A stretch of DNA of 64,000 nucleotides from Algibacter marinivivus (GTDB lineage Bacteria; Bacteroidota; Bacteroidia; Flavobacteriales; Flavobacteriaceae): contig NZ_QFRI01000002.1 of NCBI RefSeq assembly GCF_003143755.1, positions 357,953-421,952 of the forward strand. The letters run 5' to 3'. Both the position numbers and the translations under genes were made by a program. The notes under the pieces were generated by a model, which was given only the letters and a program-made list of their open reading frames with translations, was not told where the DNA came from and ran no database searches. This document shows positions 46,754 through 55,262 of this stretch, one piece after another (positions within the stretch are counted from its first letter, which is position 1; each line of letters begins with the position of its first letter).

Positions 46754-47914
46754 ATGATGGCAACTACTATGACACAAAAAGTAAATCAAGAGTTTAAGCT
46801 CAATACTATCCACGAAGCAATAGATGATATAAGAAACGGAAAAGTTATTATTGTTGTTGATGATGAAAATCGTGAAAATGAAGGTGATTTTTTGGCAGCT
46901 GCCGATAAGGTAACACCAGAAATGATAAACTTTATGGCTACTCATGGTAGAGGACTTATTTGTGCACCATTAACTGAAGGTAGATGCAAAGAGCTTGAAC
47001 TAAACATGATGGTTCGTAACAATACCGACCCTATGGAAACTGCATTTACAGTTTCTGTTGATTTAAGAGGAAATGGTGTTACTACAGGTATTTCTGCAAG
47101 TGATAGAGCTAAAACGGTACAAGCACTCATAAATGATGATACTAAACCTTTTGAGTTAGCAAGACCAGGGCATATTTTCCCTTTAGTTGCTAAAGAAGGT
47201 GGTGTTTTACGAAGAACTGGACATACTGAAGCTGCTATAGATTTTGCAAGATTAGCAGGATTAAACCCTGCTGGTGTGATTGTAGAAATCATGAATGAAG
47301 ATGGTACCATGGCACGCTTACCAGAGCTATTTAAGGTAGCAAAGAAACTAGATTTAAAAATTGTTTCAATTGAAGATTTGGTAGCTTATAGAATGCAACA
47401 CGACTCTTTAATTGAGAAAAAAGAAGATTTCCAAATAGAAACTAGATTTGGAAGTTTTAGATTAAGAGCCTACAAACAAACCACTAATAATCAGGTTCAT
47501 ATAGCTTTAACCAAAGGGCATTGGAAAGATAATGAAGACGTACTTACCAGAATAAATTCTACATTATTTAATAATGACATTTTAGGCACACTTACCAATA
47601 ATGCTGATAAGCAATTGGATGCTATGTTTAAAGTAATAAATGATGCAGGTAAAGGAGCGATTATATTTATAAATCAAGAGTCTCAATCTATGAATATATT
47701 GAGTCGTTTATCGTTTTTAAAAGAAAATCAAACTCCCGAAAAAGTAGCTCGTGCACCTAGAATTCATATGGACAATAGAGACTTTGGGATTGGAGCTCAA
47801 ATTCTTCATGACTTAAACATTCATAAACTACAACTCATTTCTAATACTAAACAAACCAAACGTGTAGGTTTAATAGGTTATGGTTTAGAGATTGTAGACT
47901 ATGTTAAATACTAA
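46754..47914 (+). CDS. ribB: 3,4-dihydroxy-2-butanone-4-phosphate synthase with degenerate GTP cyclohydrolase II domain
   Basis: 386 residues. Residues about 15-205 are an intact DHBP synthase (DDENRENEGDFLAAAD, HGRGLICAPLTEGR, GHTEAAIDFARLAGL), which makes the four-carbon unit of riboflavin. The second half aligns with GTP cyclohydrolase II but lacks its key residues: RINSTLFNND stands where the zinc-binding HSECLTGD belongs, TNNADKQL replaces the RCDCG motif, and NQESQSM replaces RQEGRGIG. It cannot be an active RibA. The start may be the ATG at 46754, 46757 or 46769. It follows the lptF/G gene by 16 bp. Confidence 0.92.
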   Translation: MMATTMTQKVNQEFKLNTIHEAIDDIRNGKVIIVVDDENRENEGDFLAAADKVTPEMINFMATHGRGLICAPLTEGRCKELELNMMVRNNTDPMETAFTVSVDLRGNGVTTGISASDRAKTVQALINDDTKPFELARPGHIFPLVAKEGGVLRRTGHTEAAIDFARLAGLNPAGVIVEIMNEDGTMARLPELFKVAKKLDLKIVSIEDLVAYRMQHDSLIEKKEDFQIETRFGSFRLRAYKQTTNNQVHIALTKGHWKDNEDVLTRINSTLFNNDILGTLTNNADKQLDAMFKVINDAGKGAIIFINQESQSMNILSRLSFLKENQTPEKVARAPRIHMDNRDFGIGAQILHDLNIHKLQLISNTKQTKRVGLIGYGLEIVDYVKY

Positions 47915-47925
47915 AAATCTAAGTA

Positions 47926-49473
47926 TTAATATTGGATTATTAGTTTCTTTACTAATGTTCTATTATTTGAGTTTATTCTTAAAAGATATAAACCATTACT
48001 CAAATTAGATACATTAAACTTATTATTAGTATTTTTTTTGTTCATAACAATATTACCTAAAGTATCAAATATTTGAACTGAATTTATATGCATATTCGAA
48101 TCTATATAAACAATGTCTTTAGTCGGATTCGGATATAATTTAAATGAATTTGCGTTAAATTCTGCATTACTTAAAGCATTGTTTTGATATACCCTTACAT
48201 AATCAATTACCATTGAACTACTTGTAAAACCTGAGTCTGGAGTACCTGAAAACCCTCCCATAGCTACATTTAACAAAAGAAATTGTTCTAGATCAAAAGG
48301 CCATGTTCCAATATCTCTAATAGCAGGATTATAGGTGTAGTAAGCCACGTCATCAACTAAAAAAGTAATTTGATTTGGTGACCAATTCACAGAATACACA
48401 TGGAAATTTGCAGAGACATCACTTATTAATTGTGATGCCTTATTTTTTGTATCACCAGAACACCCATCACAACCTGTATGCAATGCGCTAGAGGTATGAT
48501 TTACTGCTCCTAAACCATGTTCCATAATATCAATTTCCCCACACCAAGGCCATCCTGTATTACCAAAACCTTGAGTTTGCCAATAAGCTCCTACCTCGCT
48601 TACATTTTTACCCAAAGTCCAAATAGCTGGCCATGTACCATTACCGCTAGGTAATTTAGCTCTAACATCTACTCTTCCATAAGTAAAAGCAAATTTAGAA
48701 TTCAATCTTGCAGATGTAAATTGCAAAGTTTTACCTCCATGAGTATAGCTTTCTCTTTTAGCTACAATATTTAAAAACCCATTTTCAACAAAAGAATTAT
48801 CTAGTCTATCTGTATAGTGTTGCAGTTCATTATTAAACCATTGTCCACCATTAGGACCTATAGTTTGGTGGTACCATTTAGATGCATCAATTGTAGCAGG
48901 CGTAGTACTATCAAATTCATCAGACCATACTAAATCTGTATATAAAACATCTAGAGCGTTAGGATCAGTTGGTGTAGAACCATCATGTATATCATCAATT
49001 AAAAACCCTCCAGACACAGATTTACCATCATCAAACCTAAAAACTAATCTATCATATTTACCACTACCACCAATAGTTGAAAAATCAAAAGTTAATGCTG
49101 TCCATCTATTAAATGAAGATGCAGTAACTGCAAGTTCAATATTTGGATTTGTTCCATTCTCCAACTTAATTATAATGGTATGAGAAATAGGATCAAATGC
49201 ATAAAATAGTAATGTTATAGTATCATTAGAATCTAAATCAATAGACCTTATCAAATCTATATATTGTCCTTGTTCAGATGAAGAATTTGAACGCACAAAT
49301 TCTCCTACTATGTTTCCTGAATCTGTTGGAGATGTTCTTGTAGTAAACGTACTTCCTCCCCAAACACTAAAAACATCTGAATTATCAGAAAAGTCAATTG
49401 GCATTTGCTGTGAGAAGCTAACTTGTGAAACCAATATGAGAAGTACAAAAACGTTAAAGCATTTTCTAAACAT
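47926..49473 (-). CDS. Secreted GH16 glycoside hydrolase with type IX sorting domain
   Basis: 515 residues. Signal peptide 1-22, then a carbohydrate-binding-like beta sandwich (about 25-170, with YIDLIRSIDLDSND and YDRLVFRFDDG), then a GH16 domain (about 178-430) with catalytic EIDIME at 313-318 and WPAIWTLG, and a type A sorting domain (about 443-515, FKLYPNPTKDIVYID to LVKKLIIQY) for T9SS export. GH16 of this sort splits beta-1,3-glucans such as laminarin. Marine Flavobacteriaceae feed on laminarin, but no SusC/D pair is near, so it stands alone. It is convergent with ribB. Confidence 0.93.
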   Translation of the reverse strand: MFRKCFNVFVLLILVSQVSFSQQMPIDFSDNSDVFSVWGGSTFTTRTSPTDSGNIVGEFVRSNSSSEQGQYIDLIRSIDLDSNDTITLLFYAFDPISHTIIIKLENGTNPNIELAVTASSFNRWTALTFDFSTIGGSGKYDRLVFRFDDGKSVSGGFLIDDIHDGSTPTDPNALDVLYTDLVWSDEFDSTTPATIDASKWYHQTIGPNGGQWFNNELQHYTDRLDNSFVENGFLNIVAKRESYTHGGKTLQFTSARLNSKFAFTYGRVDVRAKLPSGNGTWPAIWTLGKNVSEVGAYWQTQGFGNTGWPWCGEIDIMEHGLGAVNHTSSALHTGCDGCSGDTKNKASQLISDVSANFHVYSVNWSPNQITFLVDDVAYYTYNPAIRDIGTWPFDLEQFLLLNVAMGGFSGTPDSGFTSSSMVIDYVRVYQNNALSNAEFNANSFKLYPNPTKDIVYIDSNMHINSVQIFDTLGNIVMNKKNTNNKFNVSNLSNGLYLLRINSNNRTLVKKLIIQY

Positions 49474-49559
49474 AGAAATTATTTTTTCACAAAGTTAAGC
49501 ATGGAAAAACTCATCAACAGTGTTTTAAACCCATACAAAAACAATACAAAACAAATTCC

Positions 49560-50753
49560 TTAAATGCACGCTCTTATAATCTGGGACATTTTAGTAGCAC
49601 GCTCTCTTACCTCTTGCTCTGTCCAAGATAATTTTATTAAGCAAGACATATTTCTTGCGATGTAATGGTCAGATTTAGAGAAGTCTCTATTTTTAAGATT
49701 TTCTAAACCTTTTCTCACTTCCGTAGAAATTGGGTAAAGTGATTTTAAATCTTTTAAATGATGCCATTCTCTGATGTAATGCCAGTTGTTATTATAATAA
49801 TTCCAAAATGCATCAACTCCATTTTCTTTAAAGGCTTTTGAAACTTTATTTACAGTTTCTAAATCTGGTAAAAAGAAATTTAAAAAAGCACAGCTTTCTA
49901 CCCCACCATCTGGAACAGTTCTGAACGTTACTTCCGGAATTTCTGCTAAGGCTTCTCTAATAATATTGAAGTTACGCTTTTGTATTTCCAAAAATTCTGG
50001 CAAGCGTTTTACTTGGGCTAATCCTACTGCAGCATGCAATTCTGAAATGCGAAAATTATACCCTAAGAATGGATGTGTTTCTGCACCTCTATCATTACCA
50101 ACATGATCATGACCATGGTCGCTATAATGGTCAGCATTTATGTAATATTCTTTATTGTTTGTTATTACTGCTCCACCTTCTCCACAAGTTATAGTTTTTA
50201 CAAAATCGAATGAGAAACATCCCAAATCTCCGATGCTTCCTAAAGGTTTACCTTTATATGTTCCGCCAATGGCTTGACATGCATCTTCTACTAATAATAC
50301 GTTATGTTTGTTGGCAACTGCCTGCAACGCATCCATATTAGCCATACTACCGCACATTTGCACCACCATAATGGCTTTTGTTTTTGGTGTGATAGCTTTT
50401 TCAACTGCATCAGGGTTTAAGCCTAAAGTATCGTCAATATCTGTTAATACGGGGATGGCTCCTAACATCATTATAGCTTCAAAACTGGCTACAAAGGTAA
50501 AGGTTGGCATAATAACCTCATCGCCTGCACCAACACCTGCTGCTGCAAGTGCAACGGAGACTGCTGCGGTTCCGGAGGATACTAATTGCACGTGTTTGGA
50601 TTTAAATGTGCTTTGAAGTTCTGATTCTAATGCTTTCGCTTTCCAATGTCCTTTACGCATACCATCGAAGCCGTAGCGCATTAAAACACCATTATCTAGT
50701 ACATCGTTTACTTCTTTTCGTTCTAAATCTCCAAATAATTCAAATCCTGGCAT
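49560..50753 (-). CDS. DegT/DnrJ/EryC1/StrS family aminotransferase
   Basis: 397 residues. PLP enzyme with VSSGTAAVSVALAAAGVGAGDEVIMP, the pocket VEDACQAIGGTYKGK, and FSFDFVKTITCGEGGAVITN holding the PLP lysine. The family transaminates keto-sugars for surface polysaccharides or acts on cyclitols. No sugar-nucleotide genes are close, so the pathway is open. The C-terminal half (HYIREWHHLKDLK) is less typical. An intergenic repeat lies directly upstream. Confidence 0.9.
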   Translation of the reverse strand: MPGFELFGDLERKEVNDVLDNGVLMRYGFDGMRKGHWKAKALESELQSTFKSKHVQLVSSGTAAVSVALAAAGVGAGDEVIMPTFTFVASFEAIMMLGAIPVLTDIDDTLGLNPDAVEKAITPKTKAIMVVQMCGSMANMDALQAVANKHNVLLVEDACQAIGGTYKGKPLGSIGDLGCFSFDFVKTITCGEGGAVITNNKEYYINADHYSDHGHDHVGNDRGAETHPFLGYNFRISELHAAVGLAQVKRLPEFLEIQKRNFNIIREALAEIPEVTFRTVPDGGVESCAFLNFFLPDLETVNKVSKAFKENGVDAFWNYYNNNWHYIREWHHLKDLKSLYPISTEVRKGLENLKNRDFSKSDHYIARNMSCLIKLSWTEQEVRERATKMSQIIRACI

Positions 50754-50792
50754 AATTGTATGGTCTTTTCTGTTGAAACGGACGCTGGCTAC

Positions 50793-50879
50793 GCGTTAGG
50801 GATTGAGGCATTTGTTGAAGCTCTCCCGATTTTTCATCGGGAAGCGACTGCCGAAAGCCCGACCCCTGTGGTAACGCCC
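50793..50879 (-). repeat. Structured intergenic repeat, copy 4, with changed end stem
   Basis: Same element as at 8060, 23562 and 32070, in the orientation of copy 3. The ends are GCGTTA (50793-50798) and TAACGC (50872-50877), so both sides differ from GCGCAA/TTGCGC in a compensatory way. Inner hairpin CCCGAT/ATCGGG at 50825-50841. It lies between the aminotransferase start and the nitroreductase stop. Confidence 0.75.
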
Positions 50880-50886
50880 AAATATT

Positions 50887-51516
50887 TTATATTTTTATTA
50901 CGGTTTCTTCTATAGGTTTTCTAACTTTTTTGAAACTTGAAAACATATCATCTTCGGCACGATAACCTACAGGAAGAAGTAAAACTGATTTTAGTCCGTA
51001 TTCGTTTAGTTTAAGGATTTCGTCAAACTTATTTGGTAAAAAACCTTCCATAGGGCAAGCGTCTATACCTTCAATGGCGCAAACAGTCATTAAATTACCT
51101 AGCGCTATATAAGCTTGGTTGGTGGACCATTTTTGTCGCTCTTCTATGGATTTTCTTTCCATCATTTTAATAAGGTCTTCACGATAGGGTTTTAATATGG
51201 TTTCTGGGGTGTTTCGGATGGTTTTTATGTTGTTATAATAGGTTGTAATATCTGTGTTTTCAATGTTATCTTGAATACATATTACCAATAAATGAGACGC
51301 ATCTAATACTTGTTTTTGGCCGTAAGAGGCTTCTACAAGAGGAATTCGAGTTTGCTTATTTTCTACAACAACTAACTTGATGGTTTGTAACCCAAATGAG
51401 GTTGCAGTTAGGTTAAATGCTTGTGATATAATATCTAACTTAGGTTTTGGTAGTGTTTTAGATGCATCGAATTTTTTTGTTGCATACCGCCACTTAAGCT
51501 GTTTTATTGTGTCCAT
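50887..51516 (-). CDS. Nitroreductase family NAD(P)H oxidoreductase
   Basis: 209 residues from the ATG at 51516, giving MDTIKQLKWRYATKKFDAS, the usual NfsB-like start. An upstream in-frame ATG at 51555 is less likely. FMN-binding features: YATKKFD, SFGLQTIKLVVVEN, and a late GIDACPMEGFLPNKFDEIL with VLLPVGYRAEDD. Enzymes of this group reduce nitro compounds and quinones with NAD(P)H. It is the last chromosomal coding gene before the island. Confidence 0.92.
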   Translation of the reverse strand: MDTIKQLKWRYATKKFDASKTLPKPKLDIISQAFNLTATSFGLQTIKLVVVENKQTRIPLVEASYGQKQVLDASHLLVICIQDNIENTDITTYYNNIKTIRNTPETILKPYREDLIKMMERKSIEERQKWSTNQAYIALGNLMTVCAIEGIDACPMEGFLPNKFDEILKLNEYGLKSVLLLPVGYRAEDDMFSSFKKVRKPIEETVIKI

Positions 51517-51635
51517 TATAATATCTGAGTGTTTGTACAAAAATAAGGTTTGCAATTTTGTTTTTGCTCTATTGACAAATAAAATAATTGTATTGAAAAA
51601 TACATAAAATTTATTACTAAAAAGTTAAGTTTTTA

Positions 51636-51666
51636 TTTGATAGAATGAAAAAGGACGTTATATTTG
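51636..51666 (+). promoter_or_regulatory. Promoter of tRNA-Ser
   Basis: TTTG (51636-51639), 19 bp, TATATTTG (51659-51666): a full match to the Bacteroidota -33/-7 promoter, 38 bp ahead of the tRNA. It is the best promoter in the window. Confidence 0.8.
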
Positions 51667-51704
51667 CACCCGCATTCAGGCAAATAGCTTGATGAGGCAC
51701 TCAA

Positions 51705-51789
51705 GGAGAAATGGCAGAGTGGTCGAATGCGGCAGTCTTGAAAACTGTTGAGGGTCACACCTCCGGGGGTTCGAATCCCTCTTTCTCCG
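51705..51789 (+). tRNA. tRNA-Ser (anticodon TGA)
   Basis: Acceptor arms GGAGAAA (51705-51711) and TTTCTCC (51782-51788) with discriminator G, D-arm start TGGCAGAGTGG, anticodon loop CTTGAAA with TGA, a long variable arm as needed for serine, and the T-loop GTTCGAATC. CCA is encoded at 51790-51792. The 3' end is the likely integration target of the island that follows. Confidence 0.97.
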
Positions 51790-51812
51790 CCAAGATTTAT
51801 TCAAAATCGACG

Positions 51813-51850
51813 AAAGTCCTGTAAACTCAATGTTTATGGGACTTTTTATT
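51813..51850 (+). terminator. Terminator behind tRNA-Ser
   Basis: AAAGTCC..TAAAC (51813-51826) pairs with GTTTA..GGACTTT (51832-51845), with two unpaired or mismatched bases inside, and is followed by TTATTTTA. Confidence 0.65.
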
Positions 51851-51891
51851 TTACCCAAAACATTAAAATATGTATTAAAAACCATTCTGTT

Positions 51892-52024
51892 GGTGACCTA
51901 TTAGGTGACCTTTTTTAAACCTTAATTAGGTCACCTAATTGTTTATAACTGTTTATAAATCAGTACAATATATCAATTAAAAGACCTCGAAATTTTGTAA
52001 ATTAATGTATAATTAAAGGTCACC
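51892..52024 (+). promoter_or_regulatory. Cluster of four GGTGACC/GGTCACC sites before the integrase gene
   Basis: GGTGACC at 51892-51898 and 51904-51910 is repeated in inverse form as GGTCACC at 51929-51935 and 52018-52024. The second and third sites form an 11-bp inverted repeat TTAGGTGACCT/AGGTCACCTAA. A direct repeat GTTTATAA stands at 51941 and 51951. The last site is 4 bp before the integrase start. I read these as arm-type or autoregulatory sites of the recombinase or its HTH partner. Confidence 0.6.
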
Positions 52025-52027
52025 AGA

Positions 52028-53278
52028 ATGAACAAAACATTTGGATTATTATTCTACTTAAAAAAGAGTAAAGTAGATGCACAGGGCAAATGCCCTATTT
52101 ACCTACGTATTACCATAGATGGTAAGCGTACAGAGATTAGTACAAAACGTACCATTGAGATTGAGAAATGGAGCGTTGAAGCCAATAAAGCTATTGGAAG
52201 AACAGAAAATATACGAGAACTAAATGCCTATTTAGATTCACTTACTACAAAAGTATATCAAAGCCAAAGAGACTTAATTCAAGATAACAAGGAGGTTACA
52301 ACCGAAACCCTTAAAAACAAGTTTTTAGGTGTTGAGGAAAAACAAAGAACACTCATAACCATCTTTAATAATCACAACAAGCAAGTTGAAAAATTAGTTG
52401 GTAGAGAGTTTTCAGCAGGAACTTTAGAACGTTATAAAACAGTATGTAAGCATCTGCAAGAGTTTATGCAACATCAATACAATGTAAGTGATATACCTGT
52501 AAACAGAATAGACCACAAGTATATTACAGATTTTGAGTTCTATTTAAAAACGGTTAGAAACTGCGGACATAACAGTACAATTAAGTATATCAAGAATTTT
52601 AAAAAGATTGTACGTATTGTAATAGCAAACGATTGGATTAAAAAAGACCCATTTCTAAATTATAAAGTCCGTTTAAAAGAAGTGGAACGTCAATTTCTTT
52701 CAGAAGAAGAAATACAAACAATGCTCGAAAAAGAGTTACACACTAATAGATTAGAGCAAGTAAGAGACATTTTTATATTCTGTTGTTTTACAGGTTTAGC
52801 GTATAGCGACGTTAAGAAACTATCAAAAGATAATTTGGTATTTGGTATTGATGGAGATAAGTGGATAAAGACAAAGCGTACTAAAACAGATACACGTAGT
52901 AACATTCCCCTACTTCCGACTGCTTTAGAGATTATAAAGAAATACGAGAACCATCCAGAGGCAGTTACAAAAGATGTATTGCTTCCTGTATTGAGCAATC
53001 AAAAGTCTAATGCCTATTTAAAAGAGATAGCAGATTTGTGTGGTATCAATAAAAACTTAACCACCCATTTAGCTCGTCATACGTTTGCAACTACGGTAAC
53101 ATTGTCTAATGGTGTGCCAATGGAATCAGTTAGTAAAATGTTAGGTCATAAATCACTAAAAACAACGCAACACTATGCTAAAATATTGGATAGAAAAGTA
53201 AGCGATGATATGGCAATTTTGAAACAAAAATTTGCTGATAAAAGTAATGTTGATGCTTCCAAAAGAATCGCTAATTAA
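52028..53278 (+). CDS. int: Tyrosine recombinase (integrase) of the island
   Basis: 416 residues with the Bacteroidota architecture: an arm-binding N-terminus (LFYLKKSKVDAQGKCPIYLRI), a SAM-like core-binding domain (SAGTLERYKTVCKHLQEFM) and a catalytic domain. Seen in the catalytic part: CCFTGLAYSDVKKL (the first Arg box with Ala in place of Arg, as in many Bacteroidetes integrases), HLARHTFATT and LGHKSLKTTQHYAKI with the tyrosine. It lies 236 bp after tRNA-Ser and is followed by a terminator. Confidence 0.95.
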   Translation: MNKTFGLLFYLKKSKVDAQGKCPIYLRITIDGKRTEISTKRTIEIEKWSVEANKAIGRTENIRELNAYLDSLTTKVYQSQRDLIQDNKEVTTETLKNKFLGVEEKQRTLITIFNNHNKQVEKLVGREFSAGTLERYKTVCKHLQEFMQHQYNVSDIPVNRIDHKYITDFEFYLKTVRNCGHNSTIKYIKNFKKIVRIVIANDWIKKDPFLNYKVRLKEVERQFLSEEEIQTMLEKELHTNRLEQVRDIFIFCCFTGLAYSDVKKLSKDNLVFGIDGDKWIKTKRTKTDTRSNIPLLPTALEIIKKYENHPEAVTKDVLLPVLSNQKSNAYLKEIADLCGINKNLTTHLARHTFATTVTLSNGVPMESVSKMLGHKSLKTTQHYAKILDRKVSDDMAILKQKFADKSNVDASKRIAN

Positions 53279-53310
53279 CATATATAAACAAAGAACAAAA
53301 GTATATGCTT

Positions 53311-53337
53311 AAACCCTTGATTATTCAAGGGTTTTTC
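53311..53337 (+). terminator. Terminator of the integrase gene
   Basis: AAACCCTTGA (53311-53320) and TCAAGGGTTT (53325-53334) pair perfectly around TTAT, then TTT. Confidence 0.85.
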
Positions 53338-53417
53338 TGTTAAAAGATAGTGCATAAATGTTAATAAGTTTGTTTTATGTAAAGGTCAAAATATCGTAAA
53401 TTAACACAATATAAATC

Positions 53418-53431
53418 AGGTGTTTACACCT
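53418..53431 (+). promoter_or_regulatory. Small dyad before the HTH gene
   Basis: AGGTGT-TT-ACACCT is a perfect inverted repeat 22 bp upstream of the HTH gene. The half-site GGTG is shared with the cluster before the integrase gene, so one regulator may bind both. Confidence 0.4.
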
Positions 53432-53452
53432 TTTAATACGTTTTAATAAAAA

Positions 53453-53716
53453 ATGACATTTGAAGTAATTACAAAGGATGATTTAAAGACTCTTAAACAG
53501 GAAATCATCACAGAACTGAAGACAATTTTAGGAAGCCAAACAGAGCAAAAAAAGTGGTTAAAATCAGCAGACGTACGTGAGCTATTAAATATTTCAGCAG
53601 GCACGTTGCAGAATTTACGAATCAACGGAACATTACCTTATACAAAAATGGGTAAAACTATGTACTATGAATATGATGATGTAATCGGAATTTTAATCCA
53701 AAACAAAAGTGCATAA
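53453..53716 (+). CDS. Small helix-turn-helix protein, excisionase-like
   Basis: 87 residues: an N-terminal coiled coil (DDLKTLKQEIITELKTIL) and a MerR-like winged HTH (KWLKSADVRELLNISAGTLQ, then NGTLPYTKMGKTMYY). Such proteins follow integrases in Bacteroidota mobile elements and act as excision factors or regulators. Its TAA overlaps the ATG of the next gene by one base (TAATG), so both are translationally coupled. Confidence 0.85.
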   Translation: MTFEVITKDDLKTLKQEIITELKTILGSQTEQKKWLKSADVRELLNISAGTLQNLRINGTLPYTKMGKTMYYEYDDVIGILIQNKSA

Positions 53717-55212
53717 TGAGAATATACATACCTGAAAACTTGGATATATTCGAGTTAACGCACAATAATCCGCCAAGTTTTAAACCTTATAAGTTAGACA
53801 AGCTATGTTATATCCTGCATTTAATAAATGCTATTCCATTAATGGATAAGAATATTCAGGGCGAAGATTTTGTGCCTATCAACGCAAAAAAATTGCAGGA
53901 TAAAATACAGAACTATAAAAAGTATCTTAACTATTTAGAAAGCGATTTACAAATTATTGAGTCCGATAATCATTATGTGGTTGGAGAAAAATCAAAAGGA
54001 TTTCGATTTATTGAGAGATACAGAACACCTGTAAAATCAATGCAAGTTGAAGACTTCACTTTTAGAAACAAATTAAAAGCCCATAAAAATCGTAAAATAG
54101 AGTCGGTTAAACATCTTGGCTTTTTAACAAAGTGGTTTAATGATAAACTACGAATTGATTATGATTACATAGATGACTTTTTAGTTCAAGAGCATAATTT
54201 AAAAATAAAAGATAAAGCACTTTGGGAGTACGACAGAGTAAGAAAAAAATATAAGCATCCAACAAATCAAATGGTACACGCTCAAATGAGCGCACAAAGG
54301 TTAAAATGGCAAGATTATAATTTGATGTTGGATGATAATGTATATCGCTTTCATACCAATTTGACCAATATGCCAAGTCGAATTAGAAATGCTGTTACGT
54401 ATGATGGCCAAAAATTAATTTCGTTAGATATTAAAAACAGTCAACCCTATTTAAGTACTATTTTGTTGAGTCGTGATTTTTGGATAGTGCAAAAATTTGA
54501 GCGAAATAAGAATAACTCATTGTCGATTGCTTTTGATGAACCGCAGAGTCGCTATTTTTCTTATCTTAATAAAATAAATAAGGTTTTCAATGAAATAAAG
54601 AGTGATACATTAAATATTTCACATATAAATATTCATAACAATGATTCTTACATTATGTTAGGAGAAATCCCCCAATCCCTTATAAATAATGAGTTTCAAG
54701 ACTATATTGATTTAGTAGTATCTGGAAAGTTATATGAGTTTTTAGAGGATGCCTTTTTACAGGAATTAGGTATTGAATTAAAAGACCGCAAAGAAGTTAA
54801 AGCAGCAGTTTTTCAAGTGTTGTTTACATCCAACCAATTTAAGGGGCAAGCAGAAGCAGCACCCAAAAGGTTATTTGAGCAAAAGTTTAAAGCGGTGTTT
54901 GATGTATTTGCTAAAATAAAAAGTAAGGACAAATCTTTACTTCCAAGATTATTACAGAGCATAGAGAGTCATTTAATGATTAACATCATAGCAAAGCGTG
55001 TTTCAGAAGGATATCCATTAGCACCTATATACACTATTCACGATAGCATATCTACTACTGAAGAATATGTAGAAGTAGTTGAGCAGATTATGATGGAAGA
55101 GTTAACCAAGGCTATTGGTCATCCACCAACAATAAAACAAGAGGTATGGTGTAAAAGCAATATGGTAAAGCATCTTGAAACTTTAAAGGAGAAAGCAAAG
55201 GTTGTCGCTTAA
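53716..55212 (+). CDS. Putative family A polymerase-like protein of the island
   Basis: 498 residues. The N-terminal 200 are unfamiliar and basic. From residue 210 I read the palm order of family A DNA polymerases and single-subunit RNA polymerases: RFHTNLTNMPSRIRN, motif A LISLDIKNSQPYL with Asp238, a motif B-like helix RKEVKAAVFQVLF with Lys362, Phe366 and Phe370 (K+4 and K+8, as in the O helix of Taq, whose next residue Gly is Thr here), and motif C IYTIHDSI with His442-Asp443. No 3'-5' or 5'-3' exonuclease domain is seen. It is coupled to the HTH gene, so it probably serves replication, priming or copying of the element. Template and substrate are unknown. Confidence 0.6.
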   Translation: MRIYIPENLDIFELTHNNPPSFKPYKLDKLCYILHLINAIPLMDKNIQGEDFVPINAKKLQDKIQNYKKYLNYLESDLQIIESDNHYVVGEKSKGFRFIERYRTPVKSMQVEDFTFRNKLKAHKNRKIESVKHLGFLTKWFNDKLRIDYDYIDDFLVQEHNLKIKDKALWEYDRVRKKYKHPTNQMVHAQMSAQRLKWQDYNLMLDDNVYRFHTNLTNMPSRIRNAVTYDGQKLISLDIKNSQPYLSTILLSRDFWIVQKFERNKNNSLSIAFDEPQSRYFSYLNKINKVFNEIKSDTLNISHINIHNNDSYIMLGEIPQSLINNEFQDYIDLVVSGKLYEFLEDAFLQELGIELKDRKEVKAAVFQVLFTSNQFKGQAEAAPKRLFEQKFKAVFDVFAKIKSKDKSLLPRLLQSIESHLMINIIAKRVSEGYPLAPIYTIHDSISTTEEYVEVVEQIMMEELTKAIGHPPTIKQEVWCKSNMVKHLETLKEKAKVVA

Positions 55213-55220
55213 ATAAAATA

Positions 55221-55237
55221 ATTGCACAACCATTGCA
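55221..55237 (+). promoter_or_regulatory. Predicted Fur-family operator 1
   Basis: ATTGCA-CAACC-ATTGCA: two direct ATTGCA units 11 bp apart. It stands 12 bp before the -7 box. A near-identical site is found at 58238-58254. Confidence 0.65.
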
Positions 55238-55249
55238 TCATTAAATTTT

Positions 55250-55257
55250 TATCTTTG
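55250..55257 (+). promoter_or_regulatory. -7 box of the receptor operon
   Basis: TATCTTTG fits TAnnTTTG. It ends only 5 bp before the GTG at 55263, so the mRNA would start at or within a few bases of that codon. Confidence 0.55.
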
Positions 55258-55262
55258 TACTT

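Noticed and set aside
51813-51850. Attachment site of the island
   Set aside because: The imperfect hairpin followed by a T-rich stretch is better explained as the tRNA terminator. The attachment core more likely lies within the tRNA 3' end.
51676-51885. Minus-strand frame across the tRNA coding RKRDSNPRR and so on
   Set aside because: This is the well-known false peptide obtained by translating the antisense of a tRNA-Ser gene. It has no start region or homology of its own.
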